DNA of 64,000 nucleotides from Alphaproteobacteria bacterium (GCA_041396705.1 JAWKYB010000020.1:1-64000), one strand, 5' to 3'. Counted from the first letter of the stretch, positions 1-8,121 are shown. The notes: a model not told the origin generated them from the letters alone. Translations and numbers: made by a program.

Positions 1-885
1 GCGGTGATAGTCGTGCGGGAAGGCCATCGGGTCGGCGCCGGTGCCGCCGGGCGAGGCGTCGGCGGCGATCCGTTCGACCGTGCCGTTGTGGCGGTGGACG
101 GCGAGCTCGGTGCCGGCCAGCACCGCGGTCGCCCGCTCGAAGATCAGCTCGATCCGCTCCGGATAGCCGGGGTAGGCGGCGGTGGTGGCGTCGATGGTGC
201 CGAGTGCGCCGTTGGCGAAACGCACGGCGGCCGCGACCTGGTCCTCGGTCTCCATCCGGTGCACCGGCGAGGTGCGGGCATAGGCGGCGACATCGGCCAC
301 CGGGCCGGTCAGCGACAGCATCAGGTCGAGCGTGTGGATGCCCTGGGTCAGCAGCACGCCGCCGCCGTCGCGGGCCAGCGTGCCGCGGCCCTCGACGTCG
401 TAATAGCTCTGCGGCCGCCATAGCCGGATGCCGGTGGAGCAGCCGATCAGCGCGCCGAGCCCGCCCTCGGCCATCAGCGCGCGCAGCCGGCGGCCGGCCG
501 GGCGGAAGCGGTGCTGCAGCACGATGCCGAGCACGATGCCGGCGGCGTCGCAGGCGGCGACCAGCATCTCGGCCCGCGCGGTGGAGACCTCCAGCGGCTT
601 TTCCAGCAGCAGGTGCTTGCCGGCGGCGGCGACCTGGCGGGCGATGTCGAGGTGGGTGTTGGGCGGGGTCAGCACCAGCACGCTGTCGACGCTGTCGTCG
701 CCGAGGATGGTCTGCAGGCTGTCGCAGGTCGGAAAGCCGAAGCGTTCGGCGATGGCCTGGCGCCGCGCCGCGGTGGGGCTGTAGGCCCAGGCGACCTCGA
801 CCCGGTCGGCGAGATCCTGCAGGCCCTTGGCGTGCGGGGTGACCGCCATGCCGAGCCCGACGATGGCGAGCCGATGTCGTGCCAT
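1..885 (-). CDS. Gfo/Idh/MocA family oxidoreductase (C-terminus cut by window edge)
   Basis: NAD(P)-dependent sugar or polyol dehydrogenase of the Gfo/Idh/MocA family; 295 codons are inside the window and the C-terminus lies beyond it. The N-terminus MARHRLAIVGLGMAVTPHAK holds a GxGxxxxxH-type Rossmann start. The family signature EKPLEVS follows at about residue 94-100, and the mid-domain GGGVLLTQGIHTLDLM carries the usual catalytic-region His. The ATG is the first in-frame start after the DctM stop. It sits 52 bp downstream of the TRAP permease on the same strand, so it probably belongs to that operon and oxidises the imported sugar acid or a derivative. The exact substrate cannot be read from the sequence. 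Confidence 0.88.
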   Translation of the reverse strand, partial: MARHRLAIVGLGMAVTPHAKGLQDLADRVEVAWAYSPTAARRQAIAERFGFPTCDSLQTILGDDSVDSVLVLTPPNTHLDIARQVAAAGKHLLLEKPLEVSTARAEMLVAACDAAGIVLGIVLQHRFRPAGRRLRALMAEGGLGALIGCSTGIRLWRPQSYYDVEGRGTLARDGGGVLLTQGIHTLDLMLSLTGPVADVAAYARTSPVHRMETEDQVAAAVRFANGALGTIDATTAAYPGYPERIELIFERATAVLAGTELAVHRHNGTVERIAADASPGGTGADPMAFPHDYHR

Positions 886-937
886 GCGGATTTCCCCGTT
901 CGTTTGCGGCCGGCGCGCGCCGCCGCCCGCCCTTCCC

Positions 938-2215
938 CTACATCAGCAGGTTGGGCAGGAACAAGACCAGGCTGGGCGACAGCGTCAGGATCACGACCAG
1001 CAGCAGGACCGCGCCGATCAGCGGCAGCGATTCGACGACGTATTTTTCGATCGGCGTCTTCAGCAGGCTGCACACCGTGTACATCGCCACGCCCACCGGC
1101 GGCGTCATCGAGCCGAGGGTGACGATGGTCATCATCAGGATGCCGAAGTGGACCGGGTCGACGTGCAGCTGCTTGACGATCGGCAGGAAGATCGGGGTCA
1201 GCAGCAGCACCAGCACGGTGCTTTCGACGAACAGGCCGGCGACGAACAGGAACACCAGGATCAGGGCGACGATCAGCACCGGCTCCTGGGTCAGCGTGGT
1301 CATCGCGGTGGCGATGCTCTGCGGCGCCTGCTCGATGATGATGGCATAGCCGACCATGCCGGACATGAGGATGATCAACATGATCATGCCGGTGTCGACC
1401 AGCGCCTCCTTCAGCGCGGTCCGCAGCCCCGCCCAGTCGAGTTCGCGGTGGGCGAGGAAGCCGACCAGCCCGGCATAGACCACCGCGAAGGCGCCGACCT
1501 CCGACGGGGCGAACACCCCGCCGCGGATCGCCACCAGCAGCGCCAGCGGGAACAGGATCGCCCACTTCGCCTGCCACAGCGCGGTCCCCACCTCGCGCGC
1601 GTTCGGGCGCCTGGCCATCTCCGGCCGGTAGTTGCGGCGCTTGGCGATGATCCAGACCGTGACCATCAGGAAGGCCATCATCAGCAGGCCGGGGACCAGC
1701 CCGGCCAGGAACAGCCGGCCGATCGAGACCTCGCCGACGAAGCCGTAGAGGATCAGGCCGAGGCTGGGGGGGATGGTGGCGGTGATCAGCGAGGAGACCG
1801 CGATGACGGCCGCGGTGAAGCCGCGCGAATAGCCGCGGGCGATCAGGCTGGGGCCGAGGATTCGCGCCTCCATCGCGGCGTCGGCGACGGCCGAGCCGGA
1901 GACGCCGCCCATCAGCGTCGACAAGACGATGCTGACCTGGGCGAGCCCGCCGGCCATCCACGACACCAGCACGTTGGAGCAGTCGATCAGCCGCGCGGTG
2001 ATGCCCGACTTGTTCATCATGTGGCCGGCCAGCACGAAGAACGGCACCGCCAGCAGCGGGAAGCTCTGCGAGGCGGTGGCCACCTGCTGCACCGCGATCG
2101 ACAGCGGCACCGAGCCGGAGAACAGGAAGAAGCTGAAGCCGGCGATGCCGATGGCGAAGGCGATCGGCATGCCGAGCAGCATCAGCACGAAGAAGGTGAC
2201 GGCGAGCAGGGTCAC
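938..2215 (-). CDS. dctM: TRAP transporter large permease (DctM family)
   Basis: Twelve-helix-type large membrane subunit of a tripartite ATP-independent periplasmic transporter, which couples uptake of carboxylates or sugar acids to a sodium gradient. The 425-residue product has the normal family length and is hydrophobic throughout, with the typical GGVSGSAVADAAMEARI segment, a second-half GMVGYAIIIEQAP segment and the TPPVGVAMY motif near the C-terminus. The start is a GTG that overlaps the stop of the small permease by 4 bp, the usual arrangement for translational coupling. A longer in-frame extension through the small permease gene is possible on paper but is only a shadow reading. The partner genes (DctQ, DctP) lie just upstream. 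Confidence 0.93.
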   Translation of the reverse strand: MTLLAVTFFVLMLLGMPIAFAIGIAGFSFFLFSGSVPLSIAVQQVATASQSFPLLAVPFFVLAGHMMNKSGITARLIDCSNVLVSWMAGGLAQVSIVLSTLMGGVSGSAVADAAMEARILGPSLIARGYSRGFTAAVIAVSSLITATIPPSLGLILYGFVGEVSIGRLFLAGLVPGLLMMAFLMVTVWIIAKRRNYRPEMARRPNAREVGTALWQAKWAILFPLALLVAIRGGVFAPSEVGAFAVVYAGLVGFLAHRELDWAGLRTALKEALVDTGMIMLIILMSGMVGYAIIIEQAPQSIATAMTTLTQEPVLIVALILVFLFVAGLFVESTVLVLLLTPIFLPIVKQLHVDPVHFGILMMTIVTLGSMTPPVGVAMYTVCSLLKTPIEKYVVESLPLIGAVLLLVVILTLSPSLVLFLPNLLM

Positions 2216-2724
2216 AGCACGTCCTCGATCTCGCCGTGGTCCGGGTCGGAAAACACCAGCGTCGGCGCGCCGCGCCAGCGCCGTATGACTGCGATCATAT
2301 GGCCGGCCAGGGTCAGCGCCAGCAGCAGGCAGCCGGCCGGCACCGCGCCGGTGACCCAGGCATAGCTGATGCCGCTGTCGCCGTAGATTCGCTCGATATT
2401 CTGCATCATCAGCCCGTAGCCCTCGACCGTCATGGTCAGCAGGAAGGCCAGGGCGGCCAGCGCCAGCAGCAGCTCGACCGCGATGCGCAGGCGCAGCGGG
2501 AACGGGCGCACCAGCAGGTCCATGCCGATGTGCACCTTGCTGCGCAGCGCGATGTCGGCGCCGATGAAGCTGGTCCAGATGAACAGCAGCTGGGCCATGT
2601 CGACCGACCAGATCAGCGGGTGGCCGAAGCTGCGCAGCAGCCCGGCGGCGAACACCAGGCAGCAGATCGCGGCCAGCAGCGCCATGCCGATCGCCACCTC
2701 CGCCCGGGCCAGCCATTTCAGCAT
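2212..2724 (-). CDS. dctQ: TRAP transporter small permease (DctQ family)
   Basis: Small four-helix membrane subunit of the TRAP transporter. The product is 170 residues, a usual length, with hydrophobic segments near residues 8-30, 40-58, 85-107 and 125-145. The segment DMAQLLFIWTSFIGADIALR is characteristic of the family: the tryptophan and the conserved 'GA(D/A)' region between helices 2 and 3. Its stop overlaps the GTG of the large permease, and an intercistronic hairpin separates it from the binding-protein gene upstream. Confidence 0.9.
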   Translation of the reverse strand: MLKWLARAEVAIGMALLAAICCLVFAAGLLRSFGHPLIWSVDMAQLLFIWTSFIGADIALRSKVHIGMDLLVRPFPLRLRIAVELLLALAALAFLLTMTVEGYGLMMQNIERIYGDSGISYAWVTGAVPAGCLLLALTLAGHMIAVIRRWRGAPTLVFSDPDHGEIEDVL

Positions 2725-2745
2725 CGCGCGACCCCTTGCGCGGCA

Positions 2746-2769
2746 GGGCCGGCCCCGCGGGGCCGGCCC
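2746..2769. other. Perfect 24-bp palindrome between dctP and dctQ
   Basis: The sequence reads the same on both strands: GGGCCGGCCCCG followed by its complement. It sits in the 73-bp gap between the binding-protein stop and the small-permease start. No T-tract follows it. Such intercistronic hairpins often protect the upstream message or dampen expression of the membrane subunits relative to the binding protein; that role is inferred. Confidence 0.6.
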
Positions 2770-2797
2770 GGTCGTCCCGGTCCCGTCGGAACCGGCG

Positions 2798-3781
2798 CTA
2801 TTGTTCCAGGATCGGGCGGATCTGCTCGCGCAGCGCGGTATAGCCGAGGGTGTCGTAGACCGACGCGGTCGCCTCGACGAACGGGGTCACGTCGATCTCG
2901 TCGATGGTGACGCCCTGCTCGGCGAACAGCCGCTCGTACTCGGCCAGCGATTCCTGGGTCAGCCGCGACGCCTCGTCGCCTGCGGCCAGCGATTCCTCGC
3001 GCAGGATCGCCTGGTACTCGGCCGGCAGGCTGTCGAACCAGGCCGCGCTGGTGACCACGCCGGTGATCAGGTTGATATGCCCGGTCTTGGTGATGTGGTC
3101 GATCACCTCGTACAGCCGCTGGCCGTAGCTGGCCGGATGCTGCGCCTCGGCGGCGTCGATCACGCTCTGCTGCAGGGCGGTGTAGACCTCGGTCCAGCCC
3201 ATCGGCGTCGGCTCGGCGCCCATGGCGCGGATCGTCTCCACCCACACCGGCGCGCCGGGGGTGCGCATGCGCACGCCGGCCAGGTCGGCGGGCGTGCTGA
3301 CCGGGACGTTGGTCAGCAGGTGCCGCTCGCCCTGCCACCAGTTGAACGACAGCACCTGGTGGCCGGAGGTGTCGTGCAGCTTCTGCACCCACTCCTCGAA
3401 CAGATCGGAGGTGACCACCTTGCGCACGCCGTCGAAGCCCTGGGCGAGATAGGGCGCGCCGAGGATGCCGAACTCCGGCACGAACACCGCCAGCCGGCCG
3501 CCGTCGACCACCACCGCCACGTTGGTGCCGGCGCGCGCCTGCTCCAGCACGTCCTCGTCCTTGCCCAGCTGCGAGGACGGGAAGATGCGGATCTCGAGGT
3601 CGCCGTTGGTGCGCGCCTCCACCCGCTCCTTGAACATCTCCAGCCCGCGATACAGCGGGTCGTCCTGGGTCAGCGCGGTATTGACGTTCAGCACGTAGCT
3701 TTCCGCCGACGCAGCGCCGGCCGCGAACGCCACGCCGAGTCCGAGTGCCAGCGCCGCCGCGGCGCGGGTGAAGCCTGCCAT
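2798..3781 (-). CDS. dctP: TRAP transporter substrate-binding protein (DctP family)
   Basis: Periplasmic solute receptor of the TRAP system. The 327-residue product starts with a signal peptide of about 25 residues (hydrophobic ALALGLGVAFAAGAASA then ES). The mature chain shows DctP features: NTALTQDDPLYRGLEMFKE at the start, the FPSSQLGKDEDVLEQ region, the ligand-contacting Arg region GVRMRTPGAPVW, and the MGWTEVYTALQQSVIDAAE segment. The ATG is preceded by GGGAGGAAACG, a strong ribosome-binding site. It is the first gene of the leftward operon, divergent from a GntR regulator. The FPSSQLGK type is common in receptors for sugar acids and C4-dicarboxylates; the ligand is not resolved. Confidence 0.93.
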   Translation of the reverse strand: MAGFTRAAAALALGLGVAFAAGAASAESYVLNVNTALTQDDPLYRGLEMFKERVEARTNGDLEIRIFPSSQLGKDEDVLEQARAGTNVAVVVDGGRLAVFVPEFGILGAPYLAQGFDGVRKVVTSDLFEEWVQKLHDTSGHQVLSFNWWQGERHLLTNVPVSTPADLAGVRMRTPGAPVWVETIRAMGAEPTPMGWTEVYTALQQSVIDAAEAQHPASYGQRLYEVIDHITKTGHINLITGVVTSAAWFDSLPAEYQAILREESLAAGDEASRLTQESLAEYERLFAEQGVTIDEIDVTPFVEATASVYDTLGYTALREQIRPILEQ

Positions 3782-3809
3782 CGTTTCCTCCCGACAGTTT
3801 CTGTTTCGA

Positions 3810-3838
3810 TTGACTGGTATGGTAGTATGGCAGATAAA
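3810..3838 (+). promoter_or_regulatory. Putative sigma-70 promoter for the GntR regulator, with internal repeat
   Basis: TTGACT (3810-3815), 17 bp, then GATAAA (3833-3838): close to the -35/-10 consensus and in the divergent gap between dctP and the GntR gene. The spacer contains TATGG twice with 3 bp between, a possible operator for the regulator, which would place it over its own promoter and just upstream of dctP. Promoter call is moderate; operator role is speculative. Confidence 0.45.
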
Positions 3839-3958
3839 TTTCCGCAATGGCCGAAATCGGCCCGGGCTGCCGTCGATCGCCTTGCCGGCGGGACGCGGCG
3901 GCGGCACAACGGCGCGACCGGCGCAACGGCGCCCGACCGACGACGGGGAGCGAACAGG

Positions 3959-4627
3959 ATGCGGGCGCGGCCCGACCTCGACAATCTGGGCGACGCCCCC
4001 GGCGACGACGCACAGGCCGGGCCGGAACCGGCGGCGCGGCGGCTGTTTCGCGCGCTGCGCAACGCCATCGTCAGCATGGAGCTGAAGCCCGGCCAGGCGC
4101 TGTCGGAGAAGGACATCGCCGACCGCTTCGGCGTCAGCCGGCAGCCGGTGCGCGAGGCGTTCATCAAGCTGAGCGAGGCCGGGCTGGTGCAGGTGCGCCC
4201 GCAGCGCGGCACCTTCGTGGTGAAGATCTCCGCCAAGCAGGTGCGCGACGCCCGTTTCGTCCGCGAGGCAGTGGAGATCGCGGTGGCGCGCCGCGCCTGC
4301 ACCGCCATGACCGCGGCCGGCATCGCCAGGCTGCGCCAGATCCTCGACGCGCAGCGCCGCGCCGCGACCGACGCCGACCCCGCCCGCTTCCTGGCGCTGG
4401 ACGAGGCCTTCCACCGCGCGCTGGCGCTGGGGGTGGAATGCGACTACGCGTGGCGCGTGGTCGAGGAGGTGAAGGCGCAGATGGACCGCGTGCGCTATCT
4501 CAGCCTGCCGCAGGCCACCCCGGTGGCGCGGCTGATCGACCAGCACGCCGGGATCGTAGACGCGGTCGCGGTCAGGGACGCCGCGGCGGCGGAGGCGGCG
4601 GTGCGGGTGCACCTGGCCGAGATCTGA
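3959..4627 (+). CDS. GntR/FCD family transcriptional regulator (C-terminus frameshifted)
   Basis: One-domain winged-helix repressor with an FCD ligand-binding domain. Residues about 25-90 form the GntR helix-turn-helix (ALSEKDIADRFGVSRQPVRE then GLVQVRPQRGTFV). The FCD domain begins near KQVRDARFVREAVEIAVARR, with a metal-site-like DEAFHRALA and the second His in DQHAGIVDAV. The open frame ends at residue 222 in HLAEI. The next frame continues with the family-typical tail LTSLPVLERRHADLFEAR, so one base appears to be missing near 4623. It is divergent from the TRAP operon and probably controls it with the sugar acid or a catabolite as effector. Start: ATG 9 nt after GGGGAG. Confidence 0.88.
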   Translation: MRARPDLDNLGDAPGDDAQAGPEPAARRLFRALRNAIVSMELKPGQALSEKDIADRFGVSRQPVREAFIKLSEAGLVQVRPQRGTFVVKISAKQVRDARFVREAVEIAVARRACTAMTAAGIARLRQILDAQRRAATDADPARFLALDEAFHRALALGVECDYAWRVVEEVKAQMDRVRYLSLPQATPVARLIDQHAGIVDAVAVRDAAAAEAAVRVHLAEI

Positions 4628-4795
4628 CCTCGCTGCCGGTGCTGGAGCGGCGCCACGCCGACCTGTTCGAAGCGAGAGACGCAGGCCAGACTGGCGCGCG
4701 CCCCGCGCGTTCGCCGGCCGCACGATCGCTGGCCGGCGTCCCGCCACTGTAGGCGCCGACGCGGCCCCACTCCGCCACCAAGCCAGGAACCGCCC

Positions 4796-5495
4796 ATGGC
4801 GAAGATCACCGACGCCAAGGTCATCGTCACCTGCCCCGGCCGCAACTTCGTCACGCTGAAGGTGCCCGGCCGACCAGGAAGGCGTGCACGAGGCTGGAGC
4901 GACGCCACGCTGAACGGGCGCGAGCTGGCACGGTGGCGGCCTGTCTCGCCGACCACGTGGTGCCGTGCCTGATCGGCCGCGACCCCCAGCAGGTGGAGGA
5001 CACATCTGGCGATGCAACCCAAGGAGTGCCTACTGGCGGCGCGTTGTGGTATGTCGGCGATCGCCGCAGTCGACACCGCGCTGTGGGACATCAAGGCGAA
5101 GCTGGCCGGCCAGCCGCTCTATCAGCTGCTCGGCGGCGAGCCCACTCCGGCGTGATGGTCTACGGGCATGCCAACAGCCGCGACGTGGCCGAGACGGTGG
5201 ACGGTCAGCCGAGTATCTGGAGATGGGCTACAAGGCGGTGCGCGCGCAGTCCGGCATTCCCGGGCTCGACACCGCCTACGGCATCGCCCGCGGCAAGCTG
5301 TTCTACAGCCGGCCGGCAAGGGCCTGCCGGAGGAGCAGATCTGGTCGACCGAGAAGTACCTGGACTGTCGCGCCGACGCTGTTCGCGGCGATCCGCGAAA
5401 GCGGCTTCGGCTTCCACCTGCTGCACGACGTGCACCACCGGCTGACCCGATCGAGGCGGCGCGGCTGGGCAAGAGCCTGGAGCCCTACCGCCTCG
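4796..5495 (+). pseudogene. Remnant of a D-mannonate dehydratase-like enolase-superfamily gene
   Basis: ManD/RspA-like fragment. Reading across frames gives MAKITDAKVIVTCPGRNFVT, then DATLNGRELA, ADHVVPCLIGRDPQQVED, MSAIAAVDTALWDIKAKL, VMVYGHAN, AEYLEMGYKAVRAQSGIPGL, EEQIWSTEKYLD, TLFAAIRESGFGFHLLHDVHH and IEAARLGKSLEPYRL, in the order of the family protein. These pieces sit in all three frames with about nine frame changes. The match stops near 5490, where antisense transposase sequence begins, so the later metal-ligand glutamates and the C-terminal half are absent. In ManD enzymes the Asp of the HDVHH segment is the first metal ligand. A functional product is impossible as the sequence stands. 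Its place beside the TRAP genes supports a former hexuronate/mannonate pathway. Dense sequencing error cannot be excluded, but would not explain the missing half. Confidence 0.8.
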
Positions 5496-5977
5496 TCCGG
5501 GTGGCCGCCCCAATCCCCGGGCAACACGCCCTCGCGCACGAAACGATGAAAGGACGAGTGCGGCCAATCCGCGACGCGAGAGACCAGGCCATGCTTCACC
5601 GGATTGAAATGCACATAGTCGACGTGTCGTTCGTAGTCGGCTTCGTCGCGTATCGTGTGCTCCCAGAATCGCGGTTGCCACGGCGACGCGGAACGCCCCT
5701 CGCCCGCTCGCGAGACTGCGTGCGTGAATAGCGCCTTGATCTTGCGCCACCGGCCGGAATAGTCGGCGTCGCCAGGCGGCAGCGTCAGGACCGCGTGCAG
5801 ATGATCCGGCAGGATCGCTATGGCCTCGGTAGCGAACGGCCTTTCCCACGCGCAGCGCTCAAGCGCGTCGCAGAGTACGGCCACATTGTCGACCAAGGCG
5901 GTCGACTGCCGGTCGCGCAGGGTTAGCGTGAAGAAATAGGTCCCGCCCGGAACCCGATTGCGGCGGTAGCGCACCAT
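5303..5977 (-). CDS. REP-associated tyrosine transposase (RAYT, TnpA_REP / Y1_Tnp)
   Basis: Single-strand transposase of the Y1/HUH group linked to REP palindromes. The start is VPGGTYFFTLTLRDR, typical of RAYTs. ILPDHLHAVLTLP carries the HxH metal motif at about residues 58-60, and the catalytic tyrosine is likely in HVDYVHFNPVKHGLV, followed by WPHSSFHRFVREGVLPGDWGG, where family members usually end. The open frame runs on about 55 residues more through antisense sequence of the broken dehydratase, so the natural stop seems lost at the junction near 5495. Two REP-like palindromes lie upstream at 6.0 and 8.1 kb. Its enzymatic core looks intact; activity is unknown. Confidence 0.85.
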   Translation of the reverse strand: MVRYRRNRVPGGTYFFTLTLRDRQSTALVDNVAVLCDALERCAWERPFATEAIAILPDHLHAVLTLPPGDADYSGRWRKIKALFTHAVSRAGEGRSASPWQPRFWEHTIRDEADYERHVDYVHFNPVKHGLVSRVADWPHSSFHRFVREGVLPGDWGGHPDEAVGLQALAQPRRLDRVSRWCTSCSRWKPKPLSRIAANSVGATVQVLLGRPDLLLRQALAGRL

Positions 5978-6013
5978 GGTTGTAACGAGCCATGACCAAA
6001 ACCCGCATCGATT

Positions 6014-6104
6014 GTAGCCCGGATGGAGCGGAGCGCAATCCGGGACGGCGGCGCGTGCGGCCGCGGCCCGGTCCCGGATTACGCTGGCGCTGCATCCGGG
6101 CTAC
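6014..6104. repeat. REP-like inverted repeat pair, copy 1
   Basis: Left arm 6014-6045 begins GTAGCCCGGATGGAGC and ends AATCCGGGA; right arm 6072-6104 is its near-perfect reverse complement (TCCCGGATTACG ... ATCCGGGCTAC). The arms face each other around a 26-bp centre, the classic layout of a RAYT-associated BIME. It lies 37 bp upstream of the transposase start. The left-arm sequence recurs at 8138. Confidence 0.8.
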
Positions 6105-6185
6105 GTTCCGGGCTACGTTCGGCTGGGCCGGCTCGCGGCGACGCGGCGCCGATACCCGACACCAACGAATGCAGGGCGATCCGAC

Positions 6186-6836
6186 ATGTCTGAGTTGATC
6201 ATCTGGACCCTGGACTGGGTGCCGGAGGGCCCGCGCGGCTTCGTGCGCGATCTTCGGCTGAGATGGGCCTGCGAGGAAGCCGGGCTGCGCTATGCCGTCC
6301 GAACGGTCGCGTTCGATGACCGCGCGACCAACCATCTCGCGCGCCAGCCGTTCGGCCAGGTCCCGTTCCTGGACGACGGCGACGTGAAGATGTTCGAGAG
6401 CGGCGCGGCACTGCTGCATCTGGCGCGCAAGAGCGACCGGCTGATGCCGTCCGATCCGGCCGGGGAGGCGGAGACGCTGCAGTGGGTGATCGCCGCGCTC
6501 AACTCGATCGAGATGGTGAGCGTGCCGTGGTGGTTCCTGGAGGTGACCGGCGCGAAGGAGAACCATCTGACCGGCTGGCTGGAAAGCCGCCTCGGCCATC
6601 TGGAGCGCGTGCTGAGCGAGCGGGAATGGCTGGCGGCCGGCCGCTTCACGGTCGCGGACCTGCTGATGGCGGATGTGCTGCGCGTGGACCGGGTGCGCTG
6701 CTTCGGCAGCCGGCCGGCCACCGAGGCCTATGTCGCACGCGCGACGGATCGCCCCGCATTCGCCAAGGCCTACGCCGACCAGATCGGCCATTTCGAAGCG
6801 GCCGACGCCGTGCGGCGGGCAAGGCCGGCGGACTGA
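6186..6836 (+). CDS. Glutathione S-transferase family protein
   Basis: The 216-residue length and domain order fit a GST. An N-terminal thioredoxin-like half is recognisable from the cis-proline segment FGQVPFLDDGDVKMFESGAA (about residues 56-75), with the Glu-Ser of the glutathione gamma-glutamyl site. A helical C-terminal half contains the N-capping-box-like AAGRFTVADLLMADVL. The first strand MSELIIWTLDWVPEGPRGF lacks an obvious catalytic Ser or Cys, so it may be a non-classical member. The gene follows a REP element and stands alone before an exported hydrolase. Substrate unknown. Confidence 0.82.
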   Translation: MSELIIWTLDWVPEGPRGFVRDLRLRWACEEAGLRYAVRTVAFDDRATNHLARQPFGQVPFLDDGDVKMFESGAALLHLARKSDRLMPSDPAGEAETLQWVIAALNSIEMVSVPWWFLEVTGAKENHLTGWLESRLGHLERVLSEREWLAAGRFTVADLLMADVLRVDRVRCFGSRPATEAYVARATDRPAFAKAYADQIGHFEAADAVRRARPAD

Positions 6837-6930
6837 GGCGCCGTGCCGGCCGCTGCGCCACCGGCCGGCGAATTGACACTCCTCGGGGTGCGGGCGTAGC
6901 GTCGAAGCCTGCCACGAGGGAGAACGAGCC

Positions 6931-7788
6931 ATGCTGCGCACCGCTGCCGCGTTCGTCGTCGCATTCGCCGCCTTGCCGGCCATCGCCCCCGCGATGGCGT
7001 ATGATGAGGACCGGTGGATGACGATCCCCGAGCCGGCGCCGATGCCGGAGCCGGCGTCGACCGGCATGGCGCCGGTCAACGGCATCGAGATGTACTACGC
7101 CACCTACGGCGCCGGCGACCCGGTGCTGCTGATCCACGGCGGGCTCGGCTATGCCGACATCTGGGGCGCGCAGGTCGCCGACCTGATGCAGGACCACCTG
7201 GTCATCGTCGCCGACAGCCGCGGCCACGGCCGTTCGACCCGCACCGAGGAGCCGTTCGGCTACGACCTGATGGCGTCGGACTACGTCGCCCTGCTCGACT
7301 ATCTCGGCATCGACCGGGTCGACCTGGTCGGCTGGTCCGACGGCGGCATCATCGGCATCGACATCGCCATGAGCCATCCCGAGCGGCTCGGGCGCCTGTT
7401 CGCCCATGCCGCCAACATCACCACCGACGGCGTCGACCCGGCGGTCGAGACCGATGCGGTGTTCGGTACCTATATCGAGCGGATGGCCGAGGTCTACGCC
7501 CGCGTCTCGCCGACGCCCGACCAGTTCGACGCCTTCGTCGAGCAGATCGCGCACATGTGGGCCAGCCAGCCGAACTGGACCGACGCGCAGGTCGCCACGA
7601 TCACCGTGCCGACGGCCATCGTGCTCGGCGACCACGACGAGGCGATCACCCGCGCCCACACCGACCACATGGCCGCGGTGATCCCGGGCGCGGAGGAGAT
7701 CATCCTGCCGCAGGTCAGCCACTTCGCCATGCTGCAGGCGCCCGACGAATACACCGCCGCGGTGCGGGCGTTCATCGACCGGGAGTAG
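6931..7788 (+). CDS. Exported alpha/beta hydrolase
   Basis: Hydrolase of the alpha/beta fold, predicted to be periplasmic. Residues 1-23 form a signal peptide ending in PAMA before YDEDRW. The oxyanion region is LLIHGGLGYADIW, the nucleophile elbow GWSDGG puts Ser at residue 136, the acid is likely in VLGDHDEAI, and the catalytic His in QVSHFAML near the C-terminus. Length (285 residues) is normal for the family. Substrate cannot be told; similar proteins are annotated as lactonases or esterases. ATG is preceded by GAGGGAGAACGAGCC. Followed after 42 bp by a Dabb-domain gene. Confidence 0.87.
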   Translation: MLRTAAAFVVAFAALPAIAPAMAYDEDRWMTIPEPAPMPEPASTGMAPVNGIEMYYATYGAGDPVLLIHGGLGYADIWGAQVADLMQDHLVIVADSRGHGRSTRTEEPFGYDLMASDYVALLDYLGIDRVDLVGWSDGGIIGIDIAMSHPERLGRLFAHAANITTDGVDPAVETDAVFGTYIERMAEVYARVSPTPDQFDAFVEQIAHMWASQPNWTDAQVATITVPTAIVLGDHDEAITRAHTDHMAAVIPGAEEIILPQVSHFAMLQAPDEYTAAVRAFIDRE

Positions 7789-7830
7789 GACCGTGCACCC
7801 GTCCGAGGCCCGCGCCGGAGCGGGCGTGCC

Positions 7831-8121
7831 ATGATCCGCCACGCCGCCCTGTTCCGCCTGCACCATCCCACGGGTTCGGCCGCCGAGGCCGATTTCCTGC
7901 GCGCGCTCGCCGCGCTGGATTCCATTCCCGGCGTCGAGGATTTCCGCATCGCGCGCGAAACCAGCCCGAAGAATCCCTACACCTACGCCGTCTCGATGAA
8001 CTTCGCCGACCATGCCGCCTACCGGCACTACAACGACCACCCACAGCACGTCGCCTTCGTGCAGGACCGCTGGCTGCCGGAGGTGGCCGAGTTCATGGAG
8101 CACGACACGGAAGCGCTGTAG
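7831..8121 (+). CDS. Dabb (stress-responsive A/B barrel) domain protein
   Basis: Small 96-residue protein made almost wholly of a dimeric alpha/beta-barrel domain. Typical features are the opening MIRHAALFRLHHP, the central ALDSIPGVEDFRIA and the His-rich YRHYNDHPQHVAFVQDRWLP. The family includes small stress proteins and olivetolic-acid-cyclase-like barrels; no catalytic role can be assigned. It follows the hydrolase on the same strand and is followed by a second REP element, so the unit GST-hydrolase-Dabb is bracketed by REPs. Confidence 0.85.
   Translation: MIRHAALFRLHHPTGSAAEADFLRALAALDSIPGVEDFRIARETSPKNPYTYAVSMNFADHAAYRHYNDHPQHVAFVQDRWLPEVAEFMEHDTEAL

Noticed and set aside
2432..4627. 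731-residue plus-strand frame ending in the GntR regulator
   Set aside because: The part before 3959 is antisense to the TRAP receptor and small permease and has no domain; the regulator starts at the internal ATG with a ribosome-binding site.
5992..6198. 68-codon frame between the transposase and GST genes
   Set aside because: It simply translates the REP palindrome.
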